A stretch of 64,000 bases of DNA from Craterostigma plantagineum (taxonomy: Eukaryota; Streptophyta; Magnoliopsida; Lamiales; Linderniaceae): assembly GCA_027422505.1 (NCBI GenBank), contig JAPQWV010000001.1, positions 7,192,001 to 7,256,000 on the forward strand, read 5' to 3'. Within the stretch, counting starts at the first letter, position 1, and every line of letters begins with the position of its first letter. The notes below the pieces were generated by a model. It was not told the origin of the DNA. It ran no database searches and was given only the letters and a program-made list of their open reading frames with translations. Positions 1 to 10,964 of this stretch are shown piece after piece. The position numbers and the translations under genes are program-made.

Positions 1-47
1 AAGCAGGAAAAAGGTTCATAGGCACAAACTTAAATTTTCAATAATTT

Positions 48-2327
48 TCAATGTGGAGCGGCCGAACCAGCCTGATCAAACTCCACGACATCTTCCTCAA
101 TCCTGGCCACCACCGACTCGACCATGGTTGTGAGCTGTTCTTCTACTGGCAAGGGACCTTCAAAAACATTCTCACGAGCTTGTTCGACTACTCCAGGGTT
201 AGTGACGGGTGCAGCCATCTCGGGAACCTCGTCGGGCTTCTCGGGAGTATGAACGGGAGATCGGGGGGTTCCCTCCTTCTCCTCACTCGACGGCGTGGTC
301 ACCATCTCCTCGAGGACGACATCCTCCGAACCCCCTTGAGCCACGCTTTCAGGTTTGTATCCCCCGGAAGGGCACTCCGCAAGATCCCGATCAGCGTTCA
401 GAAAGTCGAGTTTGAACTTGTAGCGAACGAAGACAGCCTCCCGAAATTGCCGCAGGCACCCCCAGAAGCCGTACTTAAAATAAGTGACGACTTGGGCTCC
501 ATAGGCCTCTCGAGGGAGATAGTCCCGGGCGATGCTTTCTTCAAGATCTTGGAGAGATTTCTCCAATTCGGCCCGAGCATCCCTCTCACTATCGAGGGCT
601 CGCTTCATCCTCTCCGTTTCTGTCCGAGCATCCCTCGCCTGCTTTTTCAGCTCATCCTCCTTCAGCTTAGCCTCTTTCTTCACCTGCTCCATCTCCTCCT
701 GCAACTTCTCCTTGACTTTGGGCGAAGTCAGCACAATCTTAATGCATATCCAACATCCTATACATAGCCTCGGCAGTGCAAGCGAAGCTCTGCAAAGACG
801 AAATAAGGAAAGATAAGATAAGTAAAGGACATCCCGAAAGGAAGTAAATGGAAAAAGGAGAGGGAAGATCGGTACCTGGCCCATGTTCTGGGCAAAGGTA
901 GAGAAGAACTCCCGAGGAGTCATCTTCGAAAGGTGAGACCGATTAGCTTCGTTTGGGAATTCACGAAGAAATTCCACACACTGAGCTCCACGAGGGCGGT
1001 GGAAGTAATCCGGTTGTTCCGCCAGGTCGCTCATAGAAAGAGAGCCCTCAGTGGTGCTCGCGCTGACCTTGGTCCCAGATTTGGCCTTCTTGGCCGTGGA
1101 GCCACTCGGGGCAGCGGACGCTTTCCTTTCTGGAGCTGTCTTCGGGGACCCCGAAGAGCTGCCAGAAACCTTTCCTTTGCCCTTATTGAGGGCCCGAGTG
1201 ACAGAGACAGGGGGAGGACCTTGAGAAGGGCCACCCTTCTTCATCTGCTCCGAGATTTTCAGCAAATCGGCGTGATCCATTCGGGAATCTTACATGAAAA
1301 GGAAAGAGGCCCGATCAGAAGGACATTGAGAATGGAGAAAAAAGGGCCACAAAATATACCTAAGTCGTCAACCATAATCCCCTTCGAGCAAAAACCAAAA
1401 TGGCAAAGCAAGTCATCTTTGACAAGCTCGGGAGCGCTGAATTGGCGACGCCCGAGAGCCTCCTTAAATGCCTCTATATCTGAGTCGGGGGCAGGGGAGA
1501 GGAGTCGAAACGGATATGGCCTTGGGACAGTCAGAGACTGTATCATTCTCGGGACACCCCTCAGGTGATTGAACGAAGAAATACTTACTCATCCATCCTT
1601 TATGAGATGAGGGGTTCCCGAGAAGGAATTCCACGGGTGCAGTGGAAGAGAAAAAGAATTTTCCAGGCTCCTTCTGGTTTATCTTCAAAAAGTGCAGAAG
1701 GAGCGGAAGAGAAAAAGGAACTTGAAAATACTCGATCAGGATGGTTAAAGAAAGAAGGAGGCTGTAAGAGTTAGGGGTGAGTTGGCTAGGAGATATCTGA
1801 AAATGGTTGCGGAGATCAACGATGAACTGGGGAAGGGGCGGGCGGAGACCCATGGCTAGCTGGTCGAGGAAGAAAGTATGAAAGCCGTCAGGAGGCCCGC
1901 TGGCTACTTCTCGAGGGCCTGAAATTCTTACCTCGAATTCAGGACTTAACCCAGCCCGATCAACGATGATCGGGATATGGGATTCTCGAAGAGTCGAGAC
2001 ATTCACCTCATGCCATGGGAGTTTGATTTCCTCACGAAAACCCTCCATCTGAGAAATCCAAAAGCTCAGAGCTCGAAAGTAGGCTGTTTCGCTGGAATAC
2101 CCTACAAGATGAGGGGGATGGAAAATATCTTGGTCAGGGAAATGGTTTAAGGCCTCAATCGCATCAAGAAAGGAGTTTAAAGAGGCAAATGGTGCAGAAA
2201 ATTCTGGGAAACTTTGGCTTGAAAGAGGGACTGATATAAACGGGGAAGAAGAAGAAGCGACGCTGTTTGCAACGGGGAAACGCATCAACCCTAGGAGACC
2301 TAACGAAATCGCGAGAAATGAAGACAT
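48..2327 (-). pseudogene. Antisense retroelement gene: PF04195-like domain plus coiled coil, interrupted
   Basis: The minus strand encodes a protein of the 'putative gypsy type transposon' family (PF04195), common in plant gypsy elements; its biochemical role is unknown. Its first part (ATG near 2327 down to about 1590) holds the domain, with the hallmark stretch PPLPQFIVDLRNHFQISPSQ. Around 1545-1590 the frame shifts by one base. The next frame reads to a GT donor at 1359, and a 71-bp intron ends at 1289. The frame then joins in phase to a segment beginning MDHADLL (start 1271-1280) with a basic, Ser/Pro-rich stretch. A second likely intron (about 790-875) is followed by a long charged coiled coil (about 730-560), an aromatic YFKYGFWGC segment and an acidic tail. 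The frameshift, and a stop in the small exon near 740, suggest it is no longer intact. It is antisense to the host element. The exon model is inferred by eye. Confidence 0.6.
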
Positions 2328-2900
2328 CAGAAAAACAAAGAAAAGGCAAGGTGAGAACAGTGCCCATGGTCGAAAAATCACAAAATCCCTAAAATCGCGA
2401 AATAGGTAAAGAGCAGCAACGAAGGGGAAAGAAGAAGAAAAAGAGACTTACAACTGTAGGTGCGGAAGAAGAGGATGAAGCGGGGAGATCGCGGCGTCGA
2501 AGTATCAAAGAGGTCGCCGAGTGGGGAGGAGGTTATTGGAAGAGGAATCGTCACGTCGTTGGAGATTTTCTGAGAGGAAATGGCGAAGTGGTTTGAGAAC
2601 TAAAAATCCTACAAGGAAAGAGAAGGGAAAAAGAAAAGGGAAACGCTGAGACCAGCGATGGGTGACACGTGGCCATGATTTGACGTGGGCCCAATAAGGC
2701 GGTACTTTTCCCGCCGAAAGATTTCATGAGGTGGAATAAAAGGAAATCACTGTGAAAGATGAAAGGGAGAGGAGCTCGAAGAACTGAGGAAGGAGGTATA
2801 AAGAAACCCGAGAGGAAGTGTTGAGGAAGTGAAAGGGGCCCATAGACTAATCATTTTACCGATAGCTCACGCCCAAAACTCACTACACTCGCTTTGGACT

Positions 2901-2917
2901 ATTTTAGGGGGAACTAT
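2901..2917 (+). other. Polypurine tract of the Tat-type element
   Basis: The run TTTTAGGGGGAACTAT ends exactly where the LTR starts (TGTTACC at 2918). It serves as plus-strand primer in reverse transcription and fixes the element's orientation as plus. Confidence 0.6.
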
Positions 2918-3670
2918 TGTTACCCTCGGGATTCTCGGCTAACGGTAAAATGACCCGTGACTAGAAATAGGCCGCGAAAGAAAGAGCGGGAGGTAAGAAG
3001 GCGGGGGGGGGGGGGGGGGGTTCGAGAAACTCCCGTGTGAGTTCGAGAAAGTCTCCCGCGGGGAGGGAGCTTAAAATGCCCGGGGGAGTGGCGAGAAGGC
3101 TTGAGCAGATTGTTCAAACGAAGCTCCGACGGTAGCCTGGTCGAGGCTGTCCGACCCGAGAAACAGCGGATGGCTCGAGCAGACCGAGTCGGCGAGAAGT
3201 GAAACCAAGCGAAAGAGACACCGCCCGAACAGGAGAGGAGGAACCGACCAGAACAGATTCACACCAGGGAGATAAGGTCAGGACGAAAACGGAAAGAAGG
3301 AGGAAGATTAAAAAACGTGGGGTGAGTGGAGAAGCCACTTTCTCTAACACGAAGCTCGCGAAAAGAGCAGGTGGGGAGAAGACCAGGTCACGGCTCAATG
3401 AATCGTACTTAGTATAAAAGGTAACAGTGGGGTCATTTCCCAAGTATGCACACTTAAACAAAAACCGTTCTTACTAAGCCTAGCTCCTGTCTTACTCCTT
3501 TTTACGAGCGAAACTAACTTAAGCATCGGAGGGGCGTCGTCGGCAACCACCCCGGCACCCTCTAACGCGTTTTTGTTGGTTTTTGGAGTGTTAGGTGAAG
3601 ACATTCATCGTCGTTGATTCAAGGAAGCGCGCGAGTTCGTCGGCAAACGAAGGTCGTTTTCAGCGGAACA
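2918..3670 (+). repeat. 3' LTR of the Tat-type gypsy element
   Basis: About 753 bp from TGTTACCCTC to GCGGAACA, giving TGTT...AACA inverted ends. A TATA box (TATAAAAG) lies at 3413-3420, and U5 holds the conserved CATCGGAGGGG segment near 3519 followed by a CCACCCCGGCACCC stretch typical of Tat LTRs. The left end is set by the purine tract. The right end is inferred from the AACA terminus and from the start of unrelated copia gag sequence at 3671. The partner LTR is outside the window, so the ends could not be confirmed by comparison. Confidence 0.6.
3003..3020 (+). repeat. Poly-G run of 18
   Basis: An uninterrupted run of 18 G inside the U3 part of the LTR, in a GC-rich context. It could fold as a G-quadruplex. 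The exact length in an assembly is unreliable. Confidence 0.9.
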
Positions 3671-4060
3671 CATCAGATTGCATATCTTCGCCTTTTTTCA
3701 TCTTGATGTTGTCGAAGTCTCTCCAAAGATTTTGTAACTTCAAAGAAACTACTTTTTGATCACCTTGTATTTTACTGGTAAACTACTTTTTCATCCTCCT
3801 TGTATTTCTTATGTTGCGCATCGGTCCACGCTTCGCTTGTTCCTTGGGTGGCTCGGGATATGTGCTTTCGACAACATCCCATAGATCTAAGGAAATGAAC
3901 ACGTCTTCATTTGACTGCTCCAATAGTCGTAATGTTCTCCCGTGAAAATCGGTACTTGACCAGGAGAATAGGCCAACATGGTAGACGTTGAATCTGATGT
4001 CATTCTTTTTTTTTTGGAGTAAGCAATGCTTCGAAAACCGAGCAGTTCTGATACCAAATT
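3671..4060 (-). pseudogene. Ty1/copia gag remnant with primer-binding site
   Basis: Read on the minus strand, the region starts with TTTGGTATCAGAA next to the LTR at 4061. This is the primer site for initiator tRNA-Met. It is followed by a broken gag frame with the GENYDYWSSQMKT-like motif of copia gag N-termini (about 3930-3960) and further gag-like sequence down to about 3770, with several stops. It is an old fragment; the Tat element seems to have inserted at its left side, since gag similarity stops at the Tat LTR end. Confidence 0.65.
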
Positions 4061-4397
4061 TGTTGGTAATTTTTTTTTAATATGGTGGGAATATTTATTA
4101 ATTAGGAGAATAATAAAAATATTATGGAGATATATTAAGAGAAGATACTAGAAAAATGTTAGAGATATGAGAGAGGAGGTTTTTAATTTTTATTGCTCAT
4201 ATTACAAAATGTATTACATGATAGCCTATTTAAAGATTTCATGCAATATCTAGATATTCAACAGTCAACATTCAACATTCAATATTGGAGATCTAAATTA
4301 TTAGTCAAATTATTAAGGCTATTCAAAGTTTAAACTATCCATTTTGACAATTATATTCAAACTTGGAAATTTCAAATTATTGTTTTTTTCTTCAACA
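4061..4397 (-). repeat. 5' LTR of the decayed copia element
   Basis: 337 bp with TGTTG...CAACA ends. On the minus strand it runs TGTTGAAG... and includes a TTTAAATAGGCT TATA-like box near 4230, ending next to the tRNA-Met primer site. Only one LTR is seen; the rest of the element is lost. Confidence 0.7.
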
Positions 4398-4871
4398 CCT
4401 ACTTTATGTCTAGTCTCCTAATTTGGGAGCTTTGTTCCCCTCTTGTGATGGAAGAAAGAATATCCAAATTGGTTGTAAAATATGAAGTGACCAAAAACAA
4501 AAATCGATATATTTAGTGATTCACATTATAAGTTTTGTCATTTTTTATATATTTAATTAGGAGTTTTTTTGAAATAACACTGAATTTTTACTTGACCTGA
4601 AAAACCCATAAGAAAGCTTCAACCAATACAACACACCAACTTGAATTCTAAATGACAAATTTGAACAATGATTCATGGCCAGCTCTTCATTGTCATTTCA
4701 TAATCTTAACGGATAAGGTGATGAACCAAAGCCAAACTGTAAGAAGAAAACTTAATAAATAGCCGCACCTTAGATGATCAAAATGAGAAGCAATACCCAT
4801 GCATACATCTCAAGGCTCAGAACAACAAAAACCACATTAAAATTTCCCATATGCATCTTCATACACTTACG
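4398..4871. other. Intergenic, AT-rich
   Basis: No coding or repeat structure recognised. It contains the 3' side of the CDCA7-like gene, so its right part is probably that gene's 3' UTR and polyadenylation region. Confidence 0.5.
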
Positions 4872-6754
4872 TTATTTGTTACCACGCCTCTGCCTCAGTC
4901 TTGCAGCTATACTATTGTTCGTCAGTTCGAATGTCTTACGCTTCTTCGACTTAGTTGAATTACCACTTTGGTCTTGTGCTGCAGAAGAATCTTGTTCGTC
5001 TAATTCAGTGGTCTCCTTACTTCCATTCCCTTCTTCTCCAAGAACTTCACATGTTGATGCTATTTTCTCATCACAGGCTGAAATGTTTTGTACCTTTTCA
5101 GGGGTTGAGAACTCTTTGGATTCATCTTTCAGTACAGGATGTGGGGTTTCACTTTCGGCGATAGGGACACTAGATTTCTCGTTCGAGCCTTTTTCATCCT
5201 TCGCAGCTTCTTTGGCATTTGATTCGAAATGATTATTATCATCTCCATTGCTTACGTCATCAATGTCTGAGAAGGGAAGTGATCTCTTAGCAGAGCTTGG
5301 AGTCTTTGTGCTCACGTTATTTTCGTCTGAAACCGTGCTCGTGAGCCTTGTCTGAACGAGATAATGTGCAACTGATTTGTACCCAAGGCTCGAGATCTTA
5401 CACAATTGACAGAAAAAAAAAAAAGAAGGATTTTATATTAGCTATTTTTGTCAGCTGCTGAAAATTCGAAGGAGGGTGAAAACTAATGGAATTTTCTTTC
5501 CTAAGGTTTTCACAACACCTTCTTGTAAAGAGGGCCAGTGGGGGCCCACCCTTTGGCCTGCCTGCACAAGCTGCAGTTGCATATTCCTCGGCAAACAGGG
5601 CAAATCCACTCGGGATTTGCATTCGCTTCGAGCACATTTTCGCCATATCTGCAAATTTAGAAAAGATATTCGAACTCATTGTGGAATTTGTTTAGCTATC
5701 GTTCCATCTTTTGAAATGATAAATAGCCTCATCACTTATAAGATCATCACTTATAGAATTGCTGTGCTGAGTATACTATACCTCATGTACAAGCAATCTC
5801 CACAAAATTGCCCTTGAACAAGATTGCATTTCCAGCAATGCGTTCGTTGACCGAGAGTTTTTTGCCTGAAGAAGCAAAGACATGCATTTGAGTATAACAA
5901 CTAAAAAGAGGGAAAACGCATAATCAGTTATCTGAACAAGAACATCCATTAAAGATGGAAATGAAACAGATACTCATTAGATAAAGCAAGCAGAGACCTG
6001 CATTGATGGCAAGTTTTGCCCTTGATTGGATCGTAAATTCTTTTTCCATCTTTCCCATATCCATCGATGAAAAGAGTCCATTCAACCTCGGTGCTGCCGA
6101 GGAGCTCTTTGTGTTCTTCGGTGTAAATCTCAGGTTTTGCACCCTCCTCTCTCAGCAAGTTTTGGCTCTTCAGAGACTTATCCTTCTTCGGCTGAGGTAT
6201 TTCACAGTAGCTAACTGGCGTTGAGTTCTGCAGCCTACAAAAATAACAACAGAACAGCGAGAAAATCATTTAGGCGAGGAATCGATTATAAACCTAAGTA
6301 CTACGAACCGCACCTGTTGCTGACCCTCACAATGATATGCCCTAAACACACAATGTTGGAAACTCCATAAAAGTCTTTGAAAAATCAACAATTCTTCAAA
6401 TGGAAACAAACAAAGTGTCTGTGAACCGTAGAACAAACTCAGAAGCAAACCCCCATCATCTTCACCAGCATAACGAACCATAGAACAACACTGCCTAGAT
6501 GAATGATATGCAACTGACCAAAATAAACCAATAAATTACCTAGACGACCGACGTGTCGGCGCAGAAGCACAAGGAATCGGTGAATAACTCTGCTGATTTA
6601 CCTTCCTGTTTAGATTTCTCCTCGGGCTGGATTTCAGCGACTTTACCTGAAGAGAGAGATCGAAAATCCCTAGCTTCTGCATCCTCTCGCGATTTTCTTT
6701 GATTCTACTCTCCCTCGACATCTCATAGTCCGTTGCGTCTTGGATTGTCGCCAT
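4872..6754 (-). CDS. CDCA7-like zinc-finger protein (zf-4CXXC_R1), five exons
   Basis: Exons on the minus strand are 6540-6754, 5998-6234, 5782-5865, 5519-5648 and 4872-5396. All introns are GT-AG, phases agree, and the joined frame is 396 aa. An N-terminal conserved helix ([17 protein letters not shown], from residue 14) precedes the cysteine-rich zf-4CXXC_R1 domain (residues about 147-207). Cysteines are at 147/150, 161/164, 172/175, 195/198 and 202/204/207, followed by the family motif [13 protein letters not shown]. The C-terminal half is acidic and Ser/Thr-rich, ending in a basic segment ([15 protein letters not shown]) that could be a nuclear signal. CDCA7 proteins act in the nucleus with the DDM1/HELLS remodeller, promoting DNA methylation in heterochromatin; this role is inferred from the family. 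No stop or splice defect was seen. The start is the first ATG of a conserved N-terminus. Confidence 0.9.
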
Positions 6755-7579
6755 TTTCGAAGTAGAGAAGTTGGAAGAAATGGGTTTTTCACTTCTGAGT
6801 TTACCACCACTACTACAAGAGAGAATATTTGTCTCTGCGTAATAGGCGGATTTGCCTTTGGGAATCGAGACTAAAATATGACCGTTACACAGCGGGTGAG
6901 TTTCGAACAGCTTAGTTTGAAATACATTATTGCAAAACCCCAGCCCAATCCGGCCCGGCCCGGCTCATCATTAGGAGGTGCATTTATGGGCCTACGTAAT
7001 GGGCCCGTTAAATACATTGTCTTGCCCGAAGCCGACTTGGATGGCCCTGATGTGATTATGTGTTAGATTATTATATTTAATAATTAAAGCAAGCAGTTTT
7101 CTCTCAAATGAGTGTCCATATTCCTTCGAAATGAGAGCGACTTTTTTCAATCAGAAATTATTAACCACTTTATTCAACAGGAACCAACGAACAATGACTT
7201 GTGTTGGAGAGACTGGCTTGCTCTTCTTACCGTCGCAGGATTCAACCGGCTTCCTCATTGCTCGTCTATGCTTTTTATCTTGTAGTCGACATTGTTACTT
7301 GCCATAATTTTTTTTTATCTACTGTCTCTCATTTGCATCCATTTCCTTTTCTTTGGCCCATTGCTTTCTTCTACTTACTGTAAAGTGCTTATTGAAGTTT
7401 CCTCCACAGGTACTGATCGGTTGACGTGCTGCCTCCCTCAAGTGTACTCTCTCTTTTGTATTGGTCCCGAATCAAGGTATGGATGCCGAGGTTTCACGAT
7501 TGACACTTGAGTTGAGGAGACGAATGGAATATCTATCTCGGAACATGACCCTCAGAAGCTATCAAGTAGCCTCGAGTAT
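6755..7579. other. Upstream region of the CDCA7-like gene and unassigned sequence
   Basis: 6755-6900 should hold the promoter of the minus-strand CDCA7-like gene; I saw no clear TATA box. Around 6945-6965 a CCCGGCCCGGCC stretch stands out. The short frame at 7470-7579 (MDAEVSRLTLELRRRMEYL...) reads like a helical gene fragment cut off by the TRIM insertion, but I do not recognise its source. Confidence 0.35.
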
Positions 7580-7909
7580 TGTTGAGATTCAAGTGGATTT
7601 CGTCTCACATCGGATAATTCAAGCTCTTGATCATAGGCTTTCTCCCCCTATCACAAATTGGTTTAGGAAGGACCCCTCGATTTTTAATATGGTATCAGAG
7701 CTGGATTTTTCCGATGTGGGACGAAACCCACTTGAATCTCAATATGCCCCCTCACGTGTGGCATGACTGGCCTAACACGTGGACATGTTGAGTTTCAAGT
7801 GGGGTTCGTCCCACATCGGATAATTCAAGCTCTTGATCCCACTTAATATATTAGAGGGTTTCTCCTCCTATTACCAGTTGGTTTTATGAAAGACCCCTCG
7901 ATTCTAATA
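7580..7909 (+). mobile_element. TRIM (terminal-repeat retrotransposon in miniature)
   Basis: Two related short repeats, 7580-7689 and 7786-7909, begin TGTTGAG and share ACATCGGATAATTCAAGCTC and GACCCCTCGATT. The first is followed at once by the tRNA-Met primer site TGGTATCAGAGC (7690-7701). The 96-bp interior codes for nothing. Its GATGTGGGACGAAACCCACT stretch is an inverted copy of part of the LTR. The second LTR is followed by a decayed primer site (AGGTATCATG), as if the unit had once been a chain of LTR-interior-LTR. No exact target duplication was found. Such elements move with enzymes from other retrotransposons. Confidence 0.75.
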
Positions 7910-8255
7910 GGTATCATGTAGTTGGGCGGATCTTAGCTCACAAATCATTTAATTTCGAAGCTTTGAAGAATACTCCTACAGCTTCCTTCAATCCAGGGAG
8001 AAGTTTGCATATGGAATTCTTGGATAGTTGAGCGTTTCCTCAAAGTCTTCAACCATCAAATCGATAGAAAAAGGGTCATGCACTCATCGCATGGGCCTTT
8101 GAAAAACACGTTGTCATCCTAAAGGAGATCGACGCAGAGACCGATCTGAGGAAAATTGATTTGGATTCGGGTACCGATGGCGATGGTAGTACCTTACGGA
8201 AGCCTTATGTGTGTATTAAAGCATTAATCAACGTGCGTAAGCCACTTCTTCGACC
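7910..8255. other. Unassigned, probably decayed Athila interior
   Basis: Lies between the TRIM and the first recognisable pol frame. No protease motif or other conserved segment is visible. Confidence 0.3.
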
Positions 8256-10964
8256 ATGTCGAGCTTTAAGTATCCTAATGAAAGCGATAACTGTTTCGGT
8301 GTAGAAAATGTAGAAAATCTACTGCCTAAGCATATTACTAGGGAAGATCCATTGGAATCCAGTTTGGTGCTGGACGATATCCATGAGATCGATGAACAAG
8401 ATATTAATGAGTGTGTGAAGTGGCTGGACTCATTCGAACCAAATAGAAGAAAATACTTTGAAGCTCTCGGCGAAAGCCCTCCACGATCCGTATCATCTAT
8501 TGAGATGCCACCACTACTCGAACTTATAACGTTACCATCTCATCTTCGTTATGCATTTCTTGGCGAATCTTCTACTTTTCCAGTTATTATCTCGTCGTCT
8601 CTTAATGATGACGAAGAGGAGAAACTGCTTCGAGTACTCCGAGAGTTTAAAGCAGCGATTGGGTGGACATTAGCTGATATCAAGGGTATCCGCCCATCAA
8701 TGTGCACACATCATATCCGCTTGGAAAGTGACACCAAACCTTTCGTAGAGCCGCAACGGAGATTAAATCAAACAATGAAGGACGTGGTGCAAAAAGAAAT
8801 CCTAAAATGGATAGACGCTGGAGTAATTTATCCAATTTCAGATAGCTCTTGGGTAAGTCCGATACATGTGGTTCCAAAGAAAGGGGGAGTCACAATGGTA
8901 AAAAATGAGAACAACGAACTAATTCCGATGAGACCCGTTACGGGATGGCGTGTTGACTATCGAAAACTTAACAAAGCCACATGTAAGGACCATTTTCCAT
9001 TACCTTTTATTGATCAGATGCTAGATCGACTGGCGGGGCACGACTACTACTGTTTTCTAGACGGATACTCCGGATACAATCAAATTGCTATAGCACTGGA
9101 AGACCAAGAGAAAACCACTTTTACATGCCCGTACGGTACGTTCGCTTTTCGTAGAATGCCATTTGGACTATGCAATGCACCGGGTACATTCCAAAGATGT
9201 ATGATGGCAATTTTTTCTGATATGGTAGAGAAAACAATTGAGGCATTCATGGATGATTTTTCTATTATCGGAAGTTCTTTCGATAATTGCCTTGATAATC
9301 TTGTTTTAGTATTGAAACGTTGTGAAGAAACTAACCTTGTTTTAAACTGGGAGAAATGCCATTTTATGGTTCGAGAAGGTATTGTCTTAGGTCACAAGGT
9401 TTCTCGCAAAGGAATTGAAGTTGATCGGGCAAAGATTGAGACAATAGAAAAGCTTCCACCACCTTCATCCGTCAAGGGAATTAGGAGTTTCTTGGGACAC
9501 GCTGGGTTTTATCGACGATTTATTAAGGATTTCTCCAAGATATCAAAGCCACTATCGAGCCTTTTAATTCAAGGGGCGCCATTTATCTTTGATGCAGCAT
9601 GTGAAGAGGCATTCTCTACTATAAAAGAGAAACTAGTGTCGGCACCGGTCGTGATTGCTCCAGATTGGGACATACCATTCGAGTTGATGTGCGACGCAAG
9701 TGATTGTGTAGTGGGAGCGGTTCTTGGACAACGTAAGGCAAGATATTTCATACTATTTACTATGCTAGTCGAACTCTCAACGATGCTCAGCTCAATTATG
9801 CCACAACCGAGAAGGAGTTACTTGCTATCGTCTTCGTCTTCGAAAGTTCATATCATACTTAATCGGGAACAAGGTAATCGTGCACACTGACCACTCGGCC
9901 ATCAAGTATCTCATGGAAAATAAGGATGCAAAACCACGACTGATTCGATGGGTGCTATTGCTTCAAGAGTTTGATGTCGAGATTAAAGATAAAAAGGGAA
10001 CAGAGAATTTAGTAGCAGATCATCTCTCTCGTTTGTAGTTGCCAAAAGATATTGAATTAAAGAAACAAACTATAGATGATAACTTTCCAGACGAACGACT
10101 CTTAGCTATATCGCAAGCTCCGTGGTATGCTGACTTCGTCAATTATCTTGCGGCAAAGATAGTACCAACCGAGCTTAATTATCAATGGAAAAAGAAATTC
10201 TTTGCCGATATAAAACATTACTATTGGGAAGATCCTTTTCTGTATAAGCATTGTGCCGATCAAGTTATACGAAGATGTGTTTCAGGAGAAGAAGCGCACG
10301 ATATATTAAGACATTGCCATGCTCTTGAATGTGAAGGCCATTTTGTATCGGCTTGTGATCCTTGTCAAAGGACTAGTAATATTTCAAGAAGAGACGAGAT
10401 GCCACTCAATACTATGTTGGAAGTTGAGTTATTTGATGTCTGGGGCATTGACTTCGTGGGACCATTTCCATCGTCATACGGTAATGAATATATCTTGCTA
10501 GCGGTAGATTACGTGTCTAAATGGGTAAAAGCAGTAGCTATGCAAAAGAACGATTTGTAAGACAGTCCTATACTTTATCAAGAAGAATATTTTCGCTAGG
10601 TTTGGAACTCCACGAGCAATATTGAGCGATGGAGGAACTCACTTTTGTAACAAGCAATTCGATGGTCTTCTGTCGCAATATGGTGTTAAGCATCGCATTG
10701 CACTAGCTTACCACCCGCAGACCAATGAACAAGCAGAAGTATCTAATCCAGAGTTTAAGCAAATTTTAGAAAAAAACAGTGAGTATCTCACGAAAAGACT
10801 GGGCCAAGAAGATTGACGATGCACTGTGGGCATATCGAACAGCGTTTAAGACACTTATTGGAATGTCGCCACACAGATTGGTTTATGGAAAAGCATGTCA
10901 TCTTCCGGTCGAACTAGGACATAAAGCATATTGGGCGATGAAGCAATTAAACATGGATATGTAA
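8256..10964 (+). pseudogene. Athila-type Ty3/gypsy pol (RT, RNase H, integrase), broken
   Basis: The frame from 8256 carries the reverse transcriptase: PKKGG near 8880, WRVDYRKLNK (two residues shorter than the usual family motif), PFGLCNAP near 9160 and the catalytic FMDD at about 9250. RNase H starts at LMCDASD (about 9690), and a frameshift near 9740 throws the rest out of frame until TDHSAIKYL (about 9890). A stop at 10036 precedes the integrase part. The integrase zinc finger has an internal deletion between HCH (about 10320) and CDPCQRT. The core carries [11 protein letters not shown], a stop at 10558, then [17 protein letters not shown] and finally AYRTAFKT and [13 protein letters not shown]. 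Protease and gag are missing. Relationship to Athila is judged from these motifs; the element at 60132-64000 is a related, open copy. Confidence 0.9.

Larger units (their letters stand above)
1..2917 (+). mobile_element. Tat-lineage Ty3/gypsy element, 3' internal region
   Basis: This is the stretch between the off-window pol gene and the 3' LTR of a gypsy element lying on the plus strand. The orientation comes from the LTR that follows: a purine tract directly precedes a TGTTACC start, a TATAAAAG box lies inside the LTR, and the U5 contains the ACTTAAGCATCGGAGGGG type of sequence that I know from Tat-clade LTRs. The only coding capacity here is on the opposite strand (48-2327). Tat elements such as Grande are known to carry an antisense gene at this place, so lineage and layout agree. 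The 5' half and the second LTR lie left of the window, so lineage could not be checked on pol. Confidence 0.6.

Noticed and set aside
51..767. Plus-strand open frame of 238 codons
   Set aside because: Leu/His-rich shadow of the minus-strand coiled-coil gene in the same place.
4774..5232. Plus-strand open frame of 152 codons
   Set aside because: Antisense of the last exon of the CDCA7-like gene; Ser/Leu-rich without any motif.
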